Positions 1-7,538 are shown, numbered from the stretch's first letter. The stretch is DNA of 11,364 nucleotides from Streptococcaceae bacterium (GCA_031270215.1 JAISYB010000067.1:1-11364), one strand, 5' to 3'. Program-made: numbers and translations. Notes: a model not told the origin generated them from the sequence alone.

Positions 1-1074
1 AACAGCAGCGATTTTGTCAGACACCCTGAATTTAATCAAAGGGAGGCTTTACAAAGTGAAATTTTTAAGCTACCAATCCTGCCGACAACAACGATTGGCT
101 CATTTCCGCAAACAGCTGATGTCCGAAAGAACCGATTGAATTATAAGCGTGGTGAAATTGATTATGCCAGCTATCAGGCATTTAATCAGGAAAAAACAAC
201 GGAATGGATTGCTTTTCAAGAAAAAATCGACCTAGACGTCTTAGTTCACGGCGAATTTGAGCGCAATGACATGGTCGAATACTTCGGTGAAAAGCTTGAT
301 GGCTACGTCTTTACACGACTTGCTTGGGTACAATCCTACGGCACACGCTGTGTTAAGCCACCAATCGTTTGGGGAGATATTGCCCGAGTTACGCCTTTAT
401 CCGTTTCTGAATCTGTCTTTGCACAAAGCCTGACGAAAAAACCGGTCAAAGGTATGCTGACCGGACCGGTAACTATTTTAAATTGGTCATTTCCACGCGA
501 AGATATTTCTCTTAAGGCATCTACCCTTCAAATCGCTTTAGCAATTCAAGAGGAGGTCTTAGATTTGGAAGCAAATGGTATTCAAATTATCCAAATTGAT
601 GAAGCTGCCTTGCGTGAAAAATTGCCGCTACGACAAAGTGATTGGCATAGCGAGTATTTAGATTGGGCAATTCCTGCTTTTCGCCTAGTTCATGCCAAGC
701 TAAAGCCTGAAACACAGGTTCACACGCACATGTGCTATTCGGAATTTGAGGATATTATCGAAGCAATTGATGCGATGGACGCAGATGTTATCTCATTTGA
801 AGCGAGCAGAAGTGACTTATCGATCCTTGATGCACTCAAGGAAAGACATTTTAGAACGCAGGTGGGGCCTGGTGTCTACGATATTCACTCGCCACGCATT
901 CCTTCGATTGAGGAGATTGAAGGAACAATTGCACGAATTTTAGAGAAGGTACCAAGACAAAAGCTTTGGATTAATCCAGATTGCGGGCTTAAAACACGCG
1001 GTGTACCGGAGGTTATAGATAGTCTGACAAATCTAGTCGCTGCAGCCAAGGCAGCACGCAAAAATTTAGTTTAA
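1..1074 (+). CDS. metE: Cobalamin-independent methionine synthase MetE, C-terminal part (5' end outside window)
   Basis: MetE transfers a methyl group from 5-methyltetrahydrofolate-triglutamate to homocysteine, the last step of methionine synthesis in the cytoplasm. The frame is open from base 1, so 357 residues of a protein normally about 750 long are visible. They begin shortly before the family signature LPTTTIGSFPQT (residues 27-38 of the visible part), the start of the catalytic C-terminal barrel. The TTG at 136 is an internal Leu codon, not a start. The zinc ligands are all present: His243, Cys245 (HTHMC), Glu267 (SFEAS) and Cys328 (NPDCG). Their spacings of 22 and 61 residues from Cys to Glu and Glu to Cys equal those of the E. 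coli enzyme (C643, E665, C726). The gene ends at a strong terminator and converges with rlmA. Its promoter and any metF partner lie outside the window. Confidence 0.97.
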   Translation, partial: NSSDFVRHPEFNQREALQSEIFKLPILPTTTIGSFPQTADVRKNRLNYKRGEIDYASYQAFNQEKTTEWIAFQEKIDLDVLVHGEFERNDMVEYFGEKLDGYVFTRLAWVQSYGTRCVKPPIVWGDIARVTPLSVSESVFAQSLTKKPVKGMLTGPVTILNWSFPREDISLKASTLQIALAIQEEVLDLEANGIQIIQIDEAALREKLPLRQSDWHSEYLDWAIPAFRLVHAKLKPETQVHTHMCYSEFEDIIEAIDAMDADVISFEASRSDLSILDALKERHFRTQVGPGVYDIHSPRIPSIEEIEGTIARILEKVPRQKLWINPDCGLKTRGVPEVIDSLTNLVAAAKAARKNLV

Positions 1075-1085
1075 ATTTAGAACCG

Positions 1086-1124
1086 AAAAACACGGTAGAG
1101 CTCATACAGTCTACCGTGTTTTTT
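1086..1124. terminator. Bidirectional rho-independent terminator between metE and rlmA
   Basis: A perfect 14-bp stem is formed by AAAAACACGGTAGA (1086-1099) and its complement (1110-1123) around a 10-nt loop. A-rich sequence on the left and T-rich sequence on the right give a T tract on either strand. It lies 12 bases after the metE stop and just beyond the rlmA stop, so it can end both convergent transcripts. Confidence 0.9.
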
Positions 1125-1131
1125 AGGTTAA

Positions 1132-1962
1132 TCAAGGTGTTTTCAAGCTACCGACTAAAAGTCTGACATCAATTGTCAACGCATGAGGTGGCGCTTGACG
1201 CACCTTTTGCTTTAAGGCTTTTGAAACTTGCCACTCGAGCGGCGACATTTCAAGGGGTAATTGCCGTAAATCCTTTGGAATCGCAAATTGATAGCTAATC
1301 CGCTCGCTAAGTTCCAAATGAAAATTAGCGTGAAACTTATCAAGAACCGAATTATTAGAATAATCTACCCTTTGCTGATAAGCAGCTCTTAGCTCCTTGA
1401 GATAATCCGCCTCAGGTACGACCTTGATAATGCGACCGTTTGGTTTTAGGATACGCTGAAACTCTTGATAATTGCTTGGCGTAAAGAGATTTAATACGGT
1501 TGAAATACTTTGGTTGCCAAAGGGCAAATGAGTTAAATCAGCAACACAAAAGAAGGTCGAGGAATCTGTATAATCACTGGCTAAGGCAATTCCCTCCTTA
1601 GCGATGTCAAAGCCACACCTTACGTCAGAAAAATCTAAGCTTGCCAGAAAGCTACCTTCTCCACAACCGACATCAAGCAGCACATCTCCTGTGAGTTGCT
1701 GGTTAATGGCTGTGATCAGCGGCTGATACATCCCGCTCATAATCATCTGGCGCCTAGAGGTAAACAACTGCTTGGTATAATTGCTTTTGATTTGACGTTG
1801 TAAAAAATGAATGGTTCCTTTTTTAGCTAAATCAAATTGATGAACTTTGCTGCAAACTAGCGCATAGCCCTTGACTACCATGCTCTCCTGACAGATTGGA
1901 CAACAAAACAGTCCGAGGTGCTGCATTAAAAATTGCTGCGCCAGGTCGATTTTCTTTAACAT
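1132..1962 (-). CDS. rlmA: 23S rRNA (guanine-N1)-methyltransferase, RlmA(II) type
   Basis: RlmA methylates N1 of a guanine in helix 35 of 23S rRNA using S-adenosylmethionine; Gram-positive members of the family act on G748. The 276-residue protein has the family's N-terminal zinc finger with Cys21, Cys24, Cys37 and His41 (CPIC...CSKVH), followed by the HQFDLAKKG motif. The SAM-binding motif I LLDVGCGEGSF is at 95-105, and the typical NLFTPSNYQEFQRILKPNG stretch is at 158-176. Length fits the family. I chose the ATG at 1962; a TTG directly before it (1965) would add one residue. The ribosome binding site GAAAGG ends about 10 bases before the ATG. The gene follows a 350-base gap after mnmM and may have its own promoter. 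In this family, loss of function is known to alter telithromycin/tylosin-type drug binding; that is family knowledge, not seen here. Confidence 0.93.
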   Translation of the reverse strand: MLKKIDLAQQFLMQHLGLFCCPICQESMVVKGYALVCSKVHQFDLAKKGTIHFLQRQIKSNYTKQLFTSRRQMIMSGMYQPLITAINQQLTGDVLLDVGCGEGSFLASLDFSDVRCGFDIAKEGIALASDYTDSSTFFCVADLTHLPFGNQSISTVLNLFTPSNYQEFQRILKPNGRIIKVVPEADYLKELRAAYQQRVDYSNNSVLDKFHANFHLELSERISYQFAIPKDLRQLPLEMSPLEWQVSKALKQKVRQAPPHALTIDVRLLVGSLKTP

Positions 1963-2314
1963 CAAGCCACTACCTTTCTAGTTTTTTGGGAAGACGCTGA
2001 TCTTTTACTTAAGACATTCACACCACTACCAATGCTTTTAAAAAACTTTGGAAGGTATCTGCCTAAACATCATAACTTTTTGTAATGAAATTTGGTAAAG
2101 CGCCAAGTTCGGCGAATAGCCTTGGGTGCACGAAGAGATTTTCACAAACTTGCAATCAAATAAGCGAAGCACATAAGAAAAAGTCCTACATTCCACGCAC
2201 AAAAGCTCCCCCTCATCGCAGTGAACCTACGCAGACTCTTGTATTTTTTCAAGCCCTCTAGCCTGCCTTTATAATTAGCGGAAAATTCACGAAAAACGTA
2301 TACTCACGTGGTTA
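1963..2314. other. Gene-free stretch upstream of rlmA, content unrecognised
   Basis: No convincing ORF exists here on either strand. The longest ATG-led reading I followed on the plus strand is about 17 codons (2034) without a ribosome binding site. On the minus strand there is a possible rlmA promoter, TTACCA (2098-2093), 18 bases, then TATGAT (2074-2069), which would give a leader of about 100 nt. Small hairpins are possible, for example CGCC/GGCG at 2101-2114. I checked by eye for a T-box, SAM, TPP or preQ1 riboswitch, RNase P RNA, 4.5S RNA, tmRNA and tRNA hallmarks and recognised none. The stretch could be a regulatory leader, a decayed element or simple spacer. Confidence 0.5.
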
Positions 2315-2860
2315 TTAGTCCCTAAGCTTCTCAATTCCCACCAAAAACGGTGGGTTATTCTTCTGATTAATCGCCTGATAGCGCATGACTTGAAAATTTT
2401 CCTGCAAGAGATTCGCTAAAAATGCTAGGACAGCAGTCTTTTCCTCTGCACCACCCTTGTGTCCATAATAAATCATAATGACTATTCTTCCACCGCAGAC
2501 AAGTAATTCCAAGCATTGCTTAATCGCTGCAATCGTGTTTTCAGCCTGCGTGATTACCGTCTTATCAGAGCTTGGCAAATAGCCTAGATTAAAAATTGCT
2601 CCCTTAATCTCGCCTGTCACGTAGTCTTTAATTCGTTCATGCCCATCTAAAATCAAATTTGCCGACAAGCCTGCCAACTCTAGCCGTGCACGTGTCTTTT
2701 CAAGTGCCATCTCTTGAATATCAAAGGCCGTAACAGAAGCTTTTAGCTGTGCTAAAAAAAGCGTATCATTACCATTACCCATCGTCGCATCTATCACAGA
2801 ATCCCCTGCATTAACGACTTCCTTGAGCCAAAGATGTCCTTGATTTAATGGTCTTAGCAT
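2315..2860 (-). CDS. mnmM: tRNA 5-aminomethyl-uridine methyltransferase MnmM (YtqB family)
   Basis: MnmM is the SAM-dependent methyltransferase that turns nm5(s2)U at wobble position 34 of tRNA into mnm5(s2)U in Gram-positive bacteria, which lack the C-terminal activity of MnmC. The 181-residue protein is a compact Rossmann methyltransferase. Motif I is DATMGNGNDT (24-33), an acidic residue ends beta2 (FDIQE, 46-50), and the family signature NLGYLP lies at 91-96. The ATG at 2860 has an ideal AAAGGAG site 7 bases upstream. It lies 16 bases after mnmL, as expected for partners in one pathway, and is the last gene of the queH-PAP2-mnmL-mnmM operon. Only a weak hairpin (ACGT...ACGT plus TTTTT, about 2296-2309) follows the stop. 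The family assignment is secure; the exact substrate in this organism is inferred. Confidence 0.93.
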   Translation of the reverse strand: MLRPLNQGHLWLKEVVNAGDSVIDATMGNGNDTLFLAQLKASVTAFDIQEMALEKTRARLELAGLSANLILDGHERIKDYVTGEIKGAIFNLGYLPSSDKTVITQAENTIAAIKQCLELLVCGGRIVIMIYYGHKGGAEEKTAVLAFLANLLQENFQVMRYQAINQKNNPPFLVGIEKLRD

Positions 2861-2876
2861 AATCTTTCTCCTTTAA

Positions 2877-3800
2877 TTACTGCTCTGCCTTAATGCCCTG
2901 AAAGCTTCCTCGGCGTTGCAATTCTCTATCGATTTCATTGAGCACCTCCCACTTCTTTAAGCTCCACATTGGCCCAATGATTGTCTGTCTTGGCGCATCT
3001 CCTGTCAAGCGGTGAATGACAATTTCCTTGGGGATAAATTCCAACTGGTCACAAACAAGCTTGACATACTCAGCCTTACTTAACAGCTGTAAGCGCCCCT
3101 CATGGTAATCTCGCTGCATTTTGGTGTTGGTCATCAAGTGAAGCAGATGAAGCTTCAATCCTTGAATATCCGAATCACGCACAACACGCTTGACATTTTC
3201 AAGCATCATCTCATAGCTCTCCCCTGGCAAGCCATTAATCAAATGCGTTACGACCTGAATATCCCGCCGCCTTAAGCGCTCAACTGCGGTCAAATAGGTC
3301 TGATAATCATGAGCACGATTAATCAGGGTGCTAGTTTCCTCGTAGGTTGTCTGCAATCCCAGCTCAATCCACGTGGGAATTCTTTGATTAATCTCTGAAA
3401 GATAAAGAATTGTTTCTTCCGGCAAGCAGTCCGGTCTTGTGGCAATGTTAATCCCAACGACACCGGGCAGACTTAAAACCTGCTCAAATTTCTCACGCAG
3501 CTCAGTAACTGGTGCATGGGTATTGGTATAATTTTGAAAATAGACAATATATTGATTAACCTTCGGCCATTTTTGGTGCATAAAATCAATCTCTTGGTAA
3601 AACTGCTCAGCCAAGGGTGCGTGAGGCGCAATGATAAAATCACCACTGCCTGACACCGAACAAAAGGTGCAACCACCTTTGGCGACTGTTCCATCTCGAT
3701 TTGGACAATCGAATCCGCCATCAAGCGGCACCTTAAATACCTTTGCGTCAAAAATTTCCCGCAAATGTGCATTCAATGTTGTATATCTTTTCTGATTCAT
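2877..3800 (-). CDS. mnmL: Radical SAM protein MnmL (YtqA family, TIGR01212)
   Basis: MnmL is an Elp3-like radical SAM enzyme, placed in the Gram-positive route to mnm5(s2)U34 upstream of MnmM, probably acting on the carboxymethylaminomethyl intermediate. The 307-residue protein carries the cluster-binding cysteines Cys32, Cys44 and Cys47 (CPNRDG...GGCTFC), an Elp3-like spacing rather than the classic CxxxCxxC. Other conserved segments are TRPDCLP (121-127), ELGLQT (146-151) and HLINGLPGE (186-194). The start codon overlaps the PAP2 stop by one base (TAATG), so translation is probably coupled; GGGAGAG precedes it. mnmM follows after 16 bases. I am sure of the family. The exact chemical step comes from recent literature on the B. 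subtilis homologue and is not visible in the sequence. Confidence 0.92.
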   Translation of the reverse strand: MNQKRYTTLNAHLREIFDAKVFKVPLDGGFDCPNRDGTVAKGGCTFCSVSGSGDFIIAPHAPLAEQFYQEIDFMHQKWPKVNQYIVYFQNYTNTHAPVTELREKFEQVLSLPGVVGINIATRPDCLPEETILYLSEINQRIPTWIELGLQTTYEETSTLINRAHDYQTYLTAVERLRRRDIQVVTHLINGLPGESYEMMLENVKRVVRDSDIQGLKLHLLHLMTNTKMQRDYHEGRLQLLSKAEYVKLVCDQLEFIPKEIVIHRLTGDAPRQTIIGPMWSLKKWEVLNEIDRELQRRGSFQGIKAEQ

Positions 3801-4456
3801 TAGACTCTCCCGATAGATTTAAAGACAGAAGCCACACGCATTTTGACAAATATCGGATAGGTTAAAAAGAGCCAACCACCAGCAAGCAAAAATCCTGCAA
3901 GAACATCCGTTGGATAATGCACCCCAAGATAAATTCTTGAAATACCAATCAGTAAAACAATCAGTCCTGAAAATAACGTCAAAAGAATTTTCCAGCTATT
4001 TGACTTCAATATTTGCCCAAAAATTAAAAGAAGTGTTCCTAGAAAAACCAGCGCTACTGTCGCATGCCCGCTTGGAAAGCTCAGCGAATTTTCCTGAACT
4101 AAATGAAGTAATGGCGGACGCTGCCTTTGATAGACAAGCTTTAATAACTTAACTGCAGTTAATGGTATGGCAATCATTCCAATGGCAAGCCAAAGTGCGG
4201 CAATCCTCTCCTTACCGATTAGCAATAAGGCAATTACTATCAGCGTTGAAAACATCATTGGCGTAAAATTACCAAACTGTGTTACCAGCTTAAAAAATGA
4301 GGTCAAATGATTGGGAGTCCCTTGGCGGATAGAGTCCTGTACTGTTGTATCAAAGGGTATCAGCATTTTGGGATAAAACTTGACTACATAGCCTAAAATG
4401 ACAAAGGCAACGAGGCAAAAACTACCGATTAATTGATAAATTGTCCTGTTTTTCAT
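3800..4456 (-). CDS. PAP2-family membrane phosphatase
   Basis: This is a polytopic membrane protein of the type 2 phosphatidic acid phosphatase family, which hydrolyses lipid phosphates such as undecaprenyl pyrophosphate or phosphatidylglycerol phosphate at the outer face of the membrane. All three catalytic motifs are complete in the 218 residues: K-x6-RP (Lys106-Pro114), PSGH (128-131), and SR-x5-H-x3-D (Ser173, Arg174, His180, Asp184). About five or six hydrophobic segments are visible (roughly 8-26, 67-81, 86-103, 132-149, 156-172 and 184-201). I chose the ATG at 4456 because AAAGG lies 7 bases upstream; an ATG at 4492 would give 12 more residues, inside queH, without a good site. The start overlaps the queH 3' end by 35 bases and the stop overlaps mnmL. 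The substrate cannot be read from the sequence, and its link to the tRNA genes around it is unclear. Confidence 0.9.
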   Translation of the reverse strand: MKNRTIYQLIGSFCLVAFVILGYVVKFYPKMLIPFDTTVQDSIRQGTPNHLTSFFKLVTQFGNFTPMMFSTLIVIALLLIGKERIAALWLAIGMIAIPLTAVKLLKLVYQRQRPPLLHLVQENSLSFPSGHATVALVFLGTLLLIFGQILKSNSWKILLTLFSGLIVLLIGISRIYLGVHYPTDVLAGFLLAGGWLFLTYPIFVKMRVASVFKSIGRV

Positions 4457-5177
4457 CTCGCACCCTTTCATTAAACGCATTGGCTTCAGCATTTATCTGT
4501 TTTAAATCCACGCCCTGCTGGGCTGCTGCAAAAAGACAGCCACAGTAGCACTGGCGGTATATTTTATATTTCTCACACATCTCAATCGAACGCCGATAAC
4601 CATTATTTTTTTTGAAGTCACTTGGTAGGTAGCGTGTCGCATAGAACTCTTGAATTTCTATCCCGACTTCATTAATCACACGACTATTTTTATGCGGTGA
4701 AATCGTCAAGGCGCTGCCAAAATAGTCATAGCCTAAAGTCTGAGCCTTCTTTGCAACTAAATCCAAACGCATTTGGAAACAAGCTGTGCAACGCTTGCCG
4801 CCCTCTTTTTCTTCTTCCAAATTTTTAGCCTTAACCATTTGAATAAATGTCTGTGGTTCATAGCGTGCCGCAATAAATTGGACATTTTGCCCCGTTTGCT
4901 GATTAAAATCAGCGATAAATTGCTCCTGAACTGCCCTTCTGCGCTCGTATTCACTGCGCGGATGAATATTAGAATTCGCAAAATAAATCGTCACATCAGC
5001 GTATTTCGTCAAATATTCTAGCGTATAGGTGCTACACGGTGCACAACAGCTATGCAATAAAATCCTTGGACGGATCCCCTCATCTTGCCAGATTTTAACC
5101 ATTTTCTGCAAAATTTTATCGTAGTTTACCTTTTGATTCGGTTGAAACTGACGCAATATTTCTAGTAGATTAATCAT
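4422..5177 (-). CDS. queH: Epoxyqueuosine reductase QueH
   Basis: QueH reduces epoxyqueuosine to queuosine at position 34 of GUN-anticodon tRNAs, the last step of queuosine formation. It is a non-orthologous replacement of the cobalamin-dependent QueG. The 251-residue protein (DUF208) has the family's cysteine clusters: HSCCAPC (Cys44, Cys45, Cys48), CTAC (Cys130, Cys133), Cys201, and CYCGC (Cys210, Cys212, Cys214). These bind an iron-sulfur cluster plus an additional iron in characterised members. The ATG at 5177 is preceded by GAGAG at suitable distance. It is the first gene of the operon, and the PAP2 gene begins inside its 3' end. Use of the B12-free QueH fits a genome that also carries the B12-free MetE, although the two are not proof of a B12-independent lifestyle. 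No preQ1 riboswitch was seen upstream. Confidence 0.95.
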   Translation of the reverse strand: MINLLEILRQFQPNQKVNYDKILQKMVKIWQDEGIRPRILLHSCCAPCSTYTLEYLTKYADVTIYFANSNIHPRSEYERRRAVQEQFIADFNQQTGQNVQFIAARYEPQTFIQMVKAKNLEEEKEGGKRCTACFQMRLDLVAKKAQTLGYDYFGSALTISPHKNSRVINEVGIEIQEFYATRYLPSDFKKNNGYRRSIEMCEKYKIYRQCYCGCLFAAAQQGVDLKQINAEANAFNERVRDEKQDNLSINR

Positions 5178-5214
5178 TTCATCATCTCTCTAAACTGAAT
5201 TTACATTTAAATCT

Positions 5215-5243
5215 AGCCTATCACGAGCAAAGTTGATTTGCAA
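5215..5243 (-). promoter_or_regulatory. Possible queH operon promoter
   Basis: On the minus strand TTGCAA (5243-5238) is followed after 17 bases by TAGGCT (5220-5215), preceded by TG one base upstream as in extended -10 elements. The -10 match is poor, so this is tentative. It lies 38 bases upstream of the queH start and does not overlap the palindrome at 5272-5325. Confidence 0.3.
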
Positions 5244-5263
5244 CGATACTAACTAGGAAATGT

Positions 5264-5292
5264 TTGCTTTCATCTCAAATACATGATATATT
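5264..5292 (+). promoter_or_regulatory. Promoter of the metal ATPase-arsR operon
   Basis: TTGCTT (5264-5269) and TATATT (5287-5292) are separated by 17 bases. The predicted transcription start (about 5299-5300) falls at the centre of the palindrome 5272-5325, so a bound repressor would block polymerase directly. An AAAGGAGG ribosome binding site lies just upstream of the ATG at 5347. Confidence 0.6.
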
Positions 5293-5325
5293 ATACATAT
5301 GAATTATATTTCATGTATTTGAGAT
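5272..5325. promoter_or_regulatory. 54-bp near-perfect palindrome, likely ArsR-family operator
   Basis: Each half is 27 bases and 24 of the 27 pair. The outer 15 bases, ATCTCAAATACATGA (5272-5286) and its exact complement (5311-5325), are perfect, and the centre is CATATG. Inside it TGAATTATATTTCA (5300-5313) has the 6-2-6 TGAA...TTCA form of SmtB/CzrA-type operators. A weaker related site, TGATATATTATACA (5284-5297), is centred 16 bp away and covers the -10 box. The arms also resemble the TCAAATA...TATTTGA core of CadC sites. Binding by the ArsR protein encoded at 7242-7538 is inferred from this and from the operon layout. Confidence 0.7.
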
Positions 5326-5346
5326 TTAAAATAAAAGGAGGTCGTC

Positions 5347-7230
5347 ATGAAAATTTACATAAACCGTCAAAGCTTCACTATCGCAGCAGGAATTATCCTT
5401 TTTCTAATCGCCAGCTTTCTCCAGGTTCCTTTTGTTCAACAAGCTGCAGCGCCGTTATATCTGCTTGTCATCCTCTTGGCAGGTTATCACGTCTTTTTAG
5501 AAGGTATCCATTTAACCGTAACAAATTCGGCTAAAAACAAAAAATTCACGCCAAATATTCATATTTTAATGTCTTTAGCTGCAATCGGTGCCGTAATTAT
5601 CGGAGATTTCAAGGAAGCGGCACTTTTAATCATCATTTTTGCTATCGCTCATCTCCTTGAGGACTACGCTGAGGATAAGAGCAAGCACGAAATTACCAAG
5701 CTCTTAGAAATGAAGTCGACAAATGCCAGATTAATTTCAACAGAAGGCACAGAAAAAATTGTTTCTGTTAACGATTTAACGATTGGAGATACAATAAAGG
5801 TTTTAAATGGCGACCAAATTCCAATAGATGGAAAAATCATCTCAGGCGTTACAACGATTGACGAAGCTGCAATTAATGGTGAAAGTATGCCTAAGGAAAA
5901 AACGATAGGAAACGAAGTCTACGCTGGAACACTCAATCTTAGTGCGACTTTTATTATGACTGTTATCAAGGATAATAACGATACTATTTTTGCCAAAATT
6001 GTTGAACTTGTTAAGCAATCGCAAAATAATCTATCTAAAACGGCAACAAAGCTGCAAAGAATCGAACCCATTTACGTCAATATCGTTCTCATACTCCTTC
6101 CGATTATCGTTTTATCTTGTTACTTTATTTTAAATTTAAGCTTTAAGGCTAGTTTTTATCGTGGAATGGTCTTTTTAATCTCAGCCTCTCCTTGTGCGTT
6201 AGCTGCCAGCGCTATTCCAGCAACCTTAGCGGCACTATCAAGCTTAGCTAAATCAGGCGTCTTATTTAAAGGCGGCACTTATCTTGCACAGCTTGCAGAA
6301 TTAAAGGCAATTGCTTTTGACAAAACGGGTACTTTAACCAAAGGCAAGCCACAGGTTACTGACTATTTTGTCGTTGAAAATTTTTCAAATCAAGAAAAAC
6401 GATGGCGTGATGTCCTTTATTCAATGGAGAAAAATGCGAATCATCCACTCGCCCATGCGATTGTTGAATATTTCAGTACTTCAGCAGACGACTTAAAAAT
6501 AGAAGTCACAAATACAATCGGTGTCGGTCTATCAGCAACTTATAACGGTGATAGCTACCAAATCGCCAAACCAAGCGTATTACACAAAAGCGCACCAGCA
6601 GCTATTACCTCACGTCAAGAAGAGCTTGCTGAAGGTGGCAAAACAGTCGTTTATTTTGCCAAGAACAGTCAAATCATTGCTTTAATCGCCCTAATGGACG
6701 TGCCAAATGAAGCAGCCTACCAGAGTATTTCCTATTTCAAATCCCAAAAAATAAAAACGGTGATGATTACAGGAGATGCTGAAAAAACGGGGGAAGCCGT
6801 AGGTAAAAGCTTAGAGCTTGATCAAGTGATGGCAAATGTTATGCCTGAGGATAAAGCAGATATCATTGGTAAAATGCAGCAAACATTTGGTATAGTGAGT
6901 ATGGTAGGCGACGGGGTAAATGACACACCAGCCTTATCTCGTGCAAATATTGCAGTTGCTATGGGCGCAGGTGTTGATATTGCAATAGACATCTCAGACG
7001 TCATCTTGATGAATAACGATTTATCTCAGCTAACATTAGCCCACAAGGTCGCTAAAAAGTTAAATCGCATCATTTGGCAGAATATATTTTTCTCAATGTT
7101 TGTTGTCTTACTCCTAGTAATCCTTAATTTTCTAGGGAAAACGGATATTGCTATCGGTGTCATCATACATGAAAGCAGCACATTAGTTGTCATTTTAAAC
7201 GGCTTACGGTTACTTAAGAAAGTCAAATAA
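5347..7230 (+). CDS. P1B-4-type heavy-metal exporting P-type ATPase
   Basis: This ATP-driven membrane pump exports divalent metal ions. The 627-residue protein lacks an N-terminal metal-binding HMA domain and starts straight with membrane helices (about 11-30, 36-55, 70-103). The actuator motif NGES is at 177-180 and the phosphorylated Asp325 is in DKTGT. The nucleotide-domain HP is at 366-367, with TGDAE at 475-479 and the hinge GDGVND at 521-526. The metal-site motif in helix 6 is SPC (281-283), not the CPC of Cu/Zn/Cd pumps. The last helix has HESST (608-612), a variant of the HEGST motif of the P1B-4 class. Characterised members export Fe(II) (PfeT, FrvA, PmtA) or Co(II). It is the first gene of a two-gene operon with an ArsR regulator and has an excellent AAAGGAGG site. 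The class is firm; the metal is not determined. Confidence 0.93.
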   Translation: MKIYINRQSFTIAAGIILFLIASFLQVPFVQQAAAPLYLLVILLAGYHVFLEGIHLTVTNSAKNKKFTPNIHILMSLAAIGAVIIGDFKEAALLIIIFAIAHLLEDYAEDKSKHEITKLLEMKSTNARLISTEGTEKIVSVNDLTIGDTIKVLNGDQIPIDGKIISGVTTIDEAAINGESMPKEKTIGNEVYAGTLNLSATFIMTVIKDNNDTIFAKIVELVKQSQNNLSKTATKLQRIEPIYVNIVLILLPIIVLSCYFILNLSFKASFYRGMVFLISASPCALAASAIPATLAALSSLAKSGVLFKGGTYLAQLAELKAIAFDKTGTLTKGKPQVTDYFVVENFSNQEKRWRDVLYSMEKNANHPLAHAIVEYFSTSADDLKIEVTNTIGVGLSATYNGDSYQIAKPSVLHKSAPAAITSRQEELAEGGKTVVYFAKNSQIIALIALMDVPNEAAYQSISYFKSQKIKTVMITGDAEKTGEAVGKSLELDQVMANVMPEDKADIIGKMQQTFGIVSMVGDGVNDTPALSRANIAVAMGAGVDIAIDISDVILMNNDLSQLTLAHKVAKKLNRIIWQNIFFSMFVVLLLVILNFLGKTDIAIGVIIHESSTLVVILNGLRLLKKVK

Positions 7231-7241
7231 GGAGTGTTTTT

Positions 7242-7538
7242 ATGCAAATTGATCAAGAGGTTATCCGAAAGGTGCAGCAGACCTTTCAGATTTTAAGTAA
7301 CGAAACTCGGCTAAAAATCATTTTTTACCTGAAAGAAAAGGAACAAAATGTCAGCGAGCTAGAGGCAGCAATCGGGCTTTCTCAGACAGCCATTTCACAT
7401 CAACTAGCAATTCTAAGGAAACATAATTTAGTCTGTGCTAAAAAGATAGGTCGAAACAAGTATTACCGGCTGGCAGACGAGCACGTTGAATGGATGATTA
7501 ATACGCTCTTAATTCATAGTACAGAAGATTTGTCTTAA
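7242..7538 (+). CDS. ArsR/SmtB-family metal-sensing repressor
   Basis: This is a 98-residue winged-helix dimeric repressor that leaves DNA when it binds metal. The DNA-reading helix-turn-helix is at about 37-60 (VSELEAAIGLSQTAISHQLAILRK), with the wing at 66-77. Near the C-terminus Asp79, His81, His92 and Glu95 form D-x-H-x10-H-x2-E, exactly the alpha5 dimer-interface site of SmtB (Asp104, His106, His117, Glu120), which senses Zn(II) and Co(II). There is no CxC in the alpha3 position as in CadC or ArsR; the only cysteine is Cys65. The ribosome binding site AAGGAG overlaps the ATPase stop and the gene starts 11 bases after it, so the two are co-transcribed. It most likely represses its own operon through the palindrome at 5272-5325. 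Metal identity is inferred from the site only. Confidence 0.92.
   Translation: MQIDQEVIRKVQQTFQILSNETRLKIIFYLKEKEQNVSELEAAIGLSQTAISHQLAILRKHNLVCAKKIGRNKYYRLADEHVEWMINTLLIHSTEDLS

Noticed and set aside
746..943. 65-codon ORF inside metE on the plus strand
   Set aside because: It lies wholly within metE in another frame, has no ribosome binding site and no recognisable protein features.
3473..3772. 99-codon minus-strand ORF inside mnmL
   Set aside because: A shadow frame of the conserved radical SAM gene; its translation shows no family motif.
5288..5309. PerR/Fur-like box in the AT-rich centre of the ATPase palindrome
   Set aside because: The similarity is only AT-rich symmetry. The core differs from TTATAATnATTATAA at several positions, and an ArsR gene in the operon explains the site better.
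5283..5534. 83-codon ORF starting in the operator and running into the ATPase gene
   Set aside because: It starts within the palindrome/promoter at the predicted -10 box and overlaps the clearly real ATPase frame.
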